The notes under the pieces: generated by a model
Told to the model about the DNA's origin: nothing
The model's input: only the letters and a program-made list of their open reading frames with translations
The model's database searches: none
NCBI GenBank assembly: GCA_032164245.1
Contig: JAVMKO010000004.1
Location: 30,419,626-30,483,625 of the forward strand
Source: Sternotherus odoratus
Lineage: Eukaryota; Chordata; Testudines; Kinosternidae
Direction: 5' to 3'
DNA: 64,000 nucleotides
In this document: positions 56,301-64,000 of the stretch, piece after piece
Layout: every line of letters begins with the position of its first letter
How positions within the stretch are numbered: position 1 is the first letter of the stretch
Position numbers and translations under genes: made by a program

Positions 56301-59198
56301 TGTTCATCCCCCCCTTTTTGATGTCCTCTGCATGAGGTACATGGCTTGTAACCTTTTGAAATGTCACCTGCTTTCTGTCTGACTGCTGCACCTAATCTTT
56401 GGCTTGGAATGCAGGCATATGATTTCCTTAAGTGTCTCTTTAAAGCTATTCTATCAATAACATAGCAGAGAATTCAGGGTGTCAGAATTATTGTCCAATA
56501 AAATGTACAACATACAAACTCTTCAGACCAACTTCAAGCTAGGCTATAAATGGGTGCACCTTCACTGAAGTCCGTGGAATTTGGTCAAGTCTAAACTTGG
56601 CCCCTCACCCACAATTCTAAGGTATTTGAGGTATGATAAAATGACTGGCATTCTGCCCTTACTTCAGTTGAGCAGTTTTAACTATAGTAATGACCTTCAT
56701 TAATGACCTTTACGTTGTTTCTGATTTTTAAAACTAAGAAAATAAAACACATTTCAAAAACATATAGGTCCATAAAGGCCTGACCAGTTTTTCCTTAAAA
56801 AAGTAGTGCTTAATGAGAGGTTAGCCTAATTTGCTTTATTCAGCCAAAATTCCTCTTGACATCTGTGGGAATTTGACCAGTGTAGAGAGATTCAGTGCAG
56901 AATTGGGTCTTTGACAAAACTTGTTACATTGAAATCAACTTCAGCTTTTTAAAAAAGGTTCTTGTTCTACTGCTCTTTTTGAAACTGATTTCTGTATTCA
57001 TCTCACTGTCTCTCTCATTTATGAATTCGTTGATAGGTTTTACCTCTGTTTTGTTTTCATTTCTTTTTCCATGAGTCTTTTTAAAATGTAAATTCTAGCA
57101 GTATAAATATTATTAGTACAGTAGTAGTAGTCATAACAAGAATAAAGCTTAGCTCTTACATAGCACTTTTATCAGTAGATCTCATAGTGCCTTACAAAAG
57201 AGGTCAGTAGCGTCATCATCAACATTATTAGCAACTTTCAGTCCCGAGCTGAACATTTTACCTATGATTTGTTTTGCAGCGGGAAGTATATGCTCTAGTA
57301 TTAGACTTCCCTAAGCAGCCTTTACCAGCATTAGTCATAGAAAGTGGGCCTGCCAGTAGTGATGACATTGCACTGCTTACAATTTTATTTTTCATAGCAT
57401 GAAGGGTGACCTCTGATGGCAGCACAAGCAGACACACTTACTGATGTTGATCCTGCTTGTCTGTGCCCACTGCACAATACAAAATAGTCTGATCTGTAGT
57501 ACTCCACAGCCCTGGGCCAGACTTCAGCAAATGTTATACTACATACCAAATTGTATGATGAAGATCCATTCTCCATGTTTGGAAATTAAAGTTTTACAGT
57601 CTTGTATTGACATGTATGTATGTGGTTGAGAAAAACATTAGACTAATAAACACATTAATGATTTCACCAGTTGCCCATCAATACTATTTTTCCTTTCAGG
57701 TTTGCTTCAAATCAGGGAATGTAATTGATTTCATTCCAGTTTAATATTTTAAATAAAGAACCCCAAAATATTTTAACAGTTGAAGAAGCAAAATTTGTAT
57801 TCCTCGTTCAGAAGTTTTTATTTAGGAGATTATAGGGTAATGAGAAAAAGCAACAGTGCAGGTGGGTGGAAAGATTCAAATAGTTAAATCTCTCAGAGCT
57901 TTTCCAAAGCAATGTCAGTAATTTTCAACCTACCTAAATCTCCATTTTTTCTGTTTTGTAATTGAATAACATCTTGTGATACATGTACACTAGTTTGAAG
58001 AAGAGCCTAAGAAATTCATTGTTAATCAGGATTTGAATCCAGATCCCTAGAGGTGAAAACCTAGTTTATTAATCTGCTGCTTTGCCGAGCTCTGTTATGT
58101 GCTCTGGTATTTATGAAGTTATAGCAAGTAACTCAAAATCTCTTTGTAGGGTGATGGCAGATCTATGGCTAGAAAGGTTGCTCCTTTGCTGCCGTTGCAT
58201 CTCTATTGCTGAATATGAAGGGCATCTTTTTATCCATGGTTTCACTTGTTGCTGGTTAGATATTAAAAATAAACAAAAAAATACTGTGTTTGAAGAGTGG
58301 GGCTCTACATAGGTGAAAGGGGCCTGTGTGGATCAAGCTGTAAGTCTGGAGGTTGTTTGATTTCAAGTGGATTGAAGAAAAGTGAAATTATTATTGCAAT
58401 TCTAGCTCCTGCTTTATCAGTTTGGGGAAGGGGAGAGGTGTGGAGTAGTGCTTTTTTTTGTTTGTTTGTTTTTTTTAATTTAAAAAAGTCATTGTTTTTA
58501 GCATTTTGTGATAAAGGAAATGTATTCAGAAATCCAGGAATTCTTCTGGTCTACAGAAAAAAAATATTTATCTACAGATCATCTATGCTTGTGCTTAGCT
58601 TGCTTTAACAGACCATTAAGACCTTCACATTTGCTTCCATTTGAAAGGTGCATGTAGTTCATTTACTTTATGTGTAGTTGTTAGAACAGGTTTAATGTTT
58701 AACCTTTTGATTTTTGCAATAATTAACGTTGTCTTCCCTGCACTGCTTTATGCAAACCACTTAGTTATAAATACTACTCCAAGTTTAAAAAAACCTATTG
58801 GTTTCTTGTTTCCTTTTGGCTGAGGGCAGTAAGGTTTCTGAGGGCAGTGCCAGGTTTCTGAATAACTTTAATTTTTAAAAAATCCTATCTTCTGGTTTAG
58901 AGGGATATTGACAATCTGTTTAGGCCAAAACATTTTCCTTATTTTATTGAAGGAAAATTCTAGGGAAAATCTTGGAAAGGAAATCTTTTATTTTGAATAA
59001 TTATAAAAATTAATTTGAAGAAAAAGTGTGTGCCTTTAATTAAGAGCAGAAATATAAGTGACTTGGTTTTTTTTGCCTATTTTCTGCAGAATTCAGCAAC
59101 CTGGCATAACAGCCTGTTGACATTTAGATCAATTCTGCGTTGTTGGTCAGATAAGTTCACTTTTGATAAAGAGGCATAGGCTAATGGCCTGAAGATGA
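53340..59198. other. Non-coding stretch with worn repeats
   Basis: 54540-55020 on minus looks like a decayed LTR (TTAACTGGAACTGGAGAG, TCAATTAAGGCAACTAATTG). 57130-57240 resembles a MIR-type repeat (TAGCTCTTACATAGCACTTT, ATAGTGCCTTACAAAAGAGG). The rest shows nothing I can name. Confidence 0.45.
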
Positions 59199-60028
59199 TA
59201 GGGTTGCCAGGCATCTGGTTTTCAACTGGAATGCCTGGTTAAAAAGGGACCTTGGTGGTTCCAGTCAGCACAGCTAACCAGGCCAATAAAAATCTGATTG
59301 GGCACAGTGGCTGGCTCCGTGTGGTTCCTGGAAGTGGCCAGCCTATCCCTCCACCTCCTAAGTGCAGGTCAGCCCACAGCACAGGCACCGCCCTGAATAC
59401 TGGCTTTATAGCTCCAGTTGACCGGGAACTGCAGACAATGGGAGCTGTGGGAGTGGTGCCGGTGGAAGGGGACAGCACACAGAGCCCCCTGTACCTAGGA
59501 AACAGAGGGAAATTCTGTCTGCTTCTGGGCGCTGCCTGAGATAGATGCTGACTGGAACCCCCACCCCCTCCTGCAATCCAACCCTGCACTCCGAACCCCT
59601 CGGTCTGAACCAAGAGCCCACTCCTGAACCCCAACCCCCTCATTCCCAGACCTATCCCAGAGCCCACACTCCAGCTGGAGCACTCACGCCCCCGGATCCT
59701 AACCCGTTGCCCCAGGACAGAGCTCTTCCCACACGCCAAACTCCTCGGCCCGACCCCCCAGTACAGAGCCCCCTCCTGCACTCCAAACCTGTCATCCCCA
59801 CCCCAGAGCCCACACCCCCAGCCCGAGCCTTCACCCCCTCCTGCACCTCAACACCTTGCTCCAGCTTGGTGAAAATGAGCGAGTGAGCAAAGGTGGGGAG
59901 AGTGTGGGGAGGAGAAATGGAGTGAGTGGGGGTGGGGCCTGAGAGAAGAGTTGGGCAGGTGTGGGGCCCCAGAGAAGGGGCAGGGCAAGAGTGTTTGGTT
60001 TTCTGAAATCAGAAAGTTGGCAACCCTA
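59199..60028. mobile_element. Non-autonomous DNA element, about 0.83 kb (TAGGGTTGCCA ends)
   Basis: Left TAGGGTTGCCAGGCATCTGG and right ...AAGTTGGCAACCCTA form inverted ends of about 12 bp. The element fits a GC-rich turtle family by its left arm (GGTTTTCAACTGGAATGCC, AAAAAGGGACC). No 8-bp duplication was found; TA on both sides is possible. The core is C-rich on plus with CCCA(A/C)CCCC-type repeats, and open frames there are composition artefacts. Confidence 0.75.
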
Positions 60029-60039
60029 GAGTTGAAGCT

Positions 60040-60580
60040 AGGAGCTCCTAGATTCTATTTCTAATTCTGCTACTGACTAGGTGACCTTGAATGTCCTGAT
60101 GGAACCACTGCAGCAAACACAACTACAATTAGCCCTTGGGCTGCTGTAAATTACATCAGAAGATAAAGTGCTGCTTTCATGTACACCTGTGTAACCCCAG
60201 TGTCTATCCTTAGGCCCTAGCCCTGACAGATACCGAACATTTAGGTGCTGAAATCCCCTAAAGACTCCCATCAAAGTCAATGGGTAGCCAGAGCCCCGAA
60301 GAACTTGCTGGAAATGCCCAGCATGTTCCAAAACTGGTTTCTCACAGAACACCAATGATACAAATAGCTTGAAGAGCAGGAATAGGGAACAGGTAATAGG
60401 GTCTAATGGATTAAGCATGGCTTATCTCAATATTATCAATGGCTTGTTTTGTTGCCTTAAATTAATCGCTTACCCCTTCTGTCTCAATTTTTCCCATCTG
60501 TAAAATGGGAATAATAATATTTAACAATGATGTTGTGCGAATTGATTAATATGCAAACTACTAAGTGTTATTACATGTCT
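60040..60580 (-). repeat. MIR-like SINE split by a 0.36-kb insertion
   Basis: GGAGCTCCTAGATTCTATTT and TGCTACTGACTAGGTGACCT (to about 60095), then TCCCATCTGTAAAATGGGAA and AATAATAATATTTAAC (from about 60456), are consecutive parts of a MIR core on minus. The piece between them is foreign to MIR and unassigned. Confidence 0.6.
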
Positions 60581-61704
60581 TGGGACAGCTCCTTAGCTGT
60601 GCCAGTGTGTAATCCTTTCAAGTCTCCTAATCCTGAGCTGGCTATGGGCTGAAATTGGAATTTAGGGAAGCCAAGAGCAGATATTAGTAATGTTTGCTTT
60701 AACAATTTTCTTGGGACATCTGTACTGTCAGAGGATCAGGCAGAGAGCCCTTTGTGTTTTGACATGGTTCTGGTACACTCTGTGCTACCTGAGGATTCCC
60801 CTTTGTTGAGGGAAATCATCACTAACCTCAATAAGGCATCTCCCTGATATAAGAGTATAGACCTTTATGTCTAATATTAATGTTTCTGTTAGGGATTGTG
60901 TATGTGTTGTTGTTAGCATACAAAGCTCATCAAATGCAATGGGAGTTTTTGTAATACATTTTGAAACATTGTATTGGTGCTGAAAAGAAGCATTACACTA
61001 ATAGCGAAGGTATTGTGTTTCTTCTACATTTGTATTGACTGGATAATGGTTTCAAGGGAGGAATATTGTGTCATTGCTGCAATATTAATGTGCATTGCTC
61101 AAAAATGTGACTGAGCAAGCCCGTGGACATTTATTAAATTTTATTTTATTTTTCATCGATTCTTTTTATGATGCAAAAGAAATATAACACTATTTGTAGT
61201 AAACAAAGCATTATAGGAATTAAGGTACTCTACACTGCACATATTAATACTACAGTTTCATTGAGGAGTTCTGGTGACACTGGTGAAGGTTACCATAACC
61301 TTCAGATGGAATTACAGCCTTAATTTATGTAGCTTTTGGGGGTACGTACGTAACATAATACATGGAAAAATACTCCCTTTGGTTATGTAGTGTACATACT
61401 TCTTCACTGAGATTAGAGGGGATTTCTTTAGAACACTCCCAGCCTGTACCAACCCTTAAACTTTTGTTACATTTCTTTTGTATTGATGTTAAGAATATAA
61501 AGACCTGTTTATTTTTCAATAAGAGTATTACGCTGTCATGTGTTATGTGTAATATCATATTTGTTAACTGACATTATAATTTATTATTATAAGAATGTTT
61601 ATAGCCTGCGGAGATGTAGTTGCTAAATGTTTATAATAATGTTATTAGATGCAGTTCAGTTAATTATTGTTTTTATTATTGGCTATTTTATAGAAGAATT
61701 TATT
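60581..61704. other. Non-coding stretch
   Basis: AT-rich, nothing recognised. Confidence 0.55.
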
Positions 61705-62245
61705 AACAGATTTGTAGATTCCGGGACTAGAAGGGACCATTGTGATCATCTAGTCTGACCTCTTGTATAACACAGGCCACAGAACTCCCCCGCCCACCCC
61801 AAAATTCCTCGAGCAGATATTTTTAGAAAAAAATATTCAATCTTGATTTTAAAATCATCAGTGATGGAAAATCCACCATGACTCTTGGTAAGTTGGTCCG
61901 AGGGTTAATTAACCTCATTGTTAAAATTTAACCCCTGTTTCCTATCTGAATTTGTCTGGTTTCAACTTCCAGCCTGGCATCATGTTAAATCTTTCTCTGC
62001 TGGACTGAAGACTACTATTAAATATTTGTAGTTACAGACTGTAATCAAGTTCCCCCTTAATCTTGTCTTTGTTAAACTAAGCAGACTGAGCCCCTTGAGT
62101 CTATCCCTATAAGACAGGTGTTCTAATCCTTTATTTGTTCTTGTTGCCCTTCTCTGAATCCTCTCTAATTTATTAACATCCTTCTTGAATTGTGGACAAC
62201 AGACCTGGACACAGTGCAATTGCAAGACCAGGATAGGCACATGTT
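61705..62245 (-). mobile_element. CR1 LINE 3' end, minus strand
   Basis: On plus it begins TTTGTAGATTCCGGGACTAG, then ATCATCTAGTCTGACCTC, and ends in the RT C-terminal region, which on minus reads FKKDVNKLERIQRRATR and LEHLSYRDRLK. Order and motifs are CR1. The ORF part is open for about 70 codons but 5'-truncated. Confidence 0.92.
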
Positions 62246-62381
62246 CCCATTCCTAAACTAAATCTTTGTCCTTGATTGCACCTGAGCAGCCACCAAAGTT
62301 TTGACATATCTCTGTTTACACTGCAATTATCAGCACTGACAAACACAACCTCTCTTATACAGTCAGATGCTGATCTTGCAG

Positions 62382-62640
62382 TTAACAGAGGACATAGTAA
62401 CCCTGGCCGCGGATTCAATCAGTGATCTCCCAAGTGATATCCAGTACCTTCAGCAGACCTTGGTATTATTTTTAGTCAAGATGGGGGCTCCAGAGAAAGT
62501 GAAACAAGCAGAGGAACTGAGGTTGAAAGAAGAGATTCCTCTACCTGTAGCCCGAAATATTGCAGATTTATGCACAAGCAGAATTTGTGTGCAGCTGTTT
62601 ACAGAAGATCAGCTAATGACATGCTTAACAACTCAGTGTG
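62382..62640 (+). other. Candidate coding exon, unrecognised gene
   Basis: After GATGCTGATCTTGCAG the plus frame (phase 0) reads LTEDIVTLAADSISDLPSD, then QQTLVLFLVKMGAPEKVKQ and EIPLPVARNIADLC, with amphipathic helices like a HEAT/ARM or other helical repeat protein. It stays open to 62789, but coding-like text fades near 62640, where a weak donor (CA|GTGTGT) is possible. It could be an exon of the gene starting at the CpG island at 45 kb, or of another gene. The name is unknown. Confidence 0.35.
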
Positions 62641-64000
62641 TGCAGGCAAATTCACATTTGCAATCATATCTATGTCAGCTTTTAACAAAAACGAATAGTT
62701 TCTTTCAGTTTATGTATATGATACATTTTGAAAAATGTTATCTGTTTATCTCCAGAGGAATAAAAAGGCAATGTGAGCACTATATCTGAATTAGATTGAC
62801 TTTGATTCACCTTTGTGTGTGTAGCTAATCTAGTTAGTTTTACTGTGTTTGCATAAAATTGGAAGAAAAAACTGAATATAAGACAATCAACATCCAAAAA
62901 GATTTAAAAATACCTGAATTGTTCTTCTTTTCAGCACCAACAGTCATAATACTTGTATGTAAGTAGCTGCTGGTATATCTGACTTCAAAGTGATACTCTG
63001 AAGTATTTTAAAAGTTTTTAAATAAAATATTTACATTGTTTAGAAGCTTGCAAATATAACTACAGTCTTTGCTGATTTTGATGTGTATAGTGGGATTTAA
63101 AAATACTCTCTGAGACCAAAGGAAATTAATGGAGCTTTTTGAAAACATGGATTTAAAATGATCTGGTTTAAATGGTTTTTAAAAAGTTTGCCTGGACATG
63201 GTGGACTTGGCAGATCTAGACTATAGACATGGTGCCCGCTAACTAGCTGGAGTAATTTGGTGTAGTTATATGAAGACAGTGAAGTTATACCAATATACAC
63301 CAGCTGATCTAAAAGGCAAACTGTATTTAATATGGGTTATCAGGAATTGTTGTGAAATCTTTTTGTAAAGTGATTCCACTAATTCAGTTTAAAACCCAGT
63401 GTATGGAACTTTCACTTTTCTCCTGAAGCATAAAGCTACATCTAAACAATTTTTTGCAGAATTCAGTCATTTATTCACTTTGTTGCTTCTGTATTAGAAT
63501 CAATTATATTTAAACAGTGCTGGGAATAGGTTTTTCTAGTAAATTTGTGTTTGTTATTCTAGCTGGAAAGTGGTATAGCAGCAATGTGCAAAATGTTTTA
63601 GATCTTATAGTACATAAACACAGTTTAAAATTTTTAGATGACAGATTGGTGGACAGTTCAAATCAAATGGGAACATTTTAAAAAGAGCTCAAACTTAAGG
63701 CATAAACTTGACAATCATCTGTGTATCACTGTCTTCCTGGGAAGCAGAGAGCAGGACTCAATATTTATTTAATCTGTAGAGTCAAGGTCCCATGGTAAGG
63801 AAAAATGCTAATGAGATGCATGTTATGGTTTACATTACTAGCTGGTGTTGTGAGTGTATTTGTTTCTTCAAGATAAAAGAAAACAAGAGGAAAAGATAAG
63901 TGCCTTAAATTTCAGTTCTAGAAGTAGTTATTGAAATTTACTCACTTTTTAATATTTTTTTCTGTAATTGAATATTAGAAACATTCTTGTGTATCTAGTT
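62641..64000. other. Non-coding stretch
   Basis: AT-rich, perhaps intron. No repeat or gene recognised. Confidence 0.5.

Overview
This window looks like intergenic and intronic DNA from a sauropsid vertebrate, most likely a turtle. CR1 LINE tails, a Penelope-like element (PLE) with its palindromic tail family, several hAT MITEs with 8-bp target duplications, two PIF/Harbinger elements, an RTE LINE, Ty3/gypsy and ERV remnants and a tRNA-headed SINE of the chelonian type all lie in an AT-rich background. There is no bacterial-style gene organisation, no CRISPR array and no operon. Almost every protein-coding signal belongs to a transposable element, and nearly all of them are broken.

Layout: 1-1.85 kb, gypsy pol fragment, then LTR, then gag start (a pol-LTR-gag junction). 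4.6 kb, CR1 scrap. 5.8-6.0 kb, MITE. 12.26-14.97 kb, PLE on the minus strand with a perfect 14-bp target duplication, inverted ends and two nested hAT MITEs. 17.50-21.63 kb, Harbinger element 1. 24.2 kb, hAT MITE. 25.26-25.45 kb, palindromic PLE tail dimer. 26.97-27.98 kb, 1-kb hAT element with a long purine-rich expansion. 29.40-33.98 kb, Harbinger element 2. 34.44-36.46 kb, 5'-truncated RTE LINE. 37.1-44.0 kb, minus-strand ERV remnant carrying a CR1 copy and a solo LTR. 45.2-46.15 kb, CpG island with a good splice donor, probably a host promoter. 51-53 kb and 62.4 kb, possible host exons on the plus strand. 59.2-60.0 kb, MITE. 61.7-62.2 kb, CR1.

The most interesting observation is in the two Harbinger elements. 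Each carries a transposase on the plus strand and a Myb/trihelix-like gene on the minus strand, split by an intron. Inside that intron, on the plus strand, each also has a third short reading frame of about 95 codons. The two copies align almost without gaps at roughly 40 percent amino-acid identity despite many synonymous changes, which suggests a protein under selection. I do not recognise this protein. In element 2 it is followed by its own AATAAA signal. How the parts cooperate (transposase as nuclease, Myb-like protein as DNA-binding and import partner) is known for the superfamily; the role of the third frame is unknown.

A second theme is nesting: MITEs inside the PLE, one of them inside a hammerhead-like fold in the PLE terminal repeat; an LTR inside an LTR; a CR1 inside an ERV.
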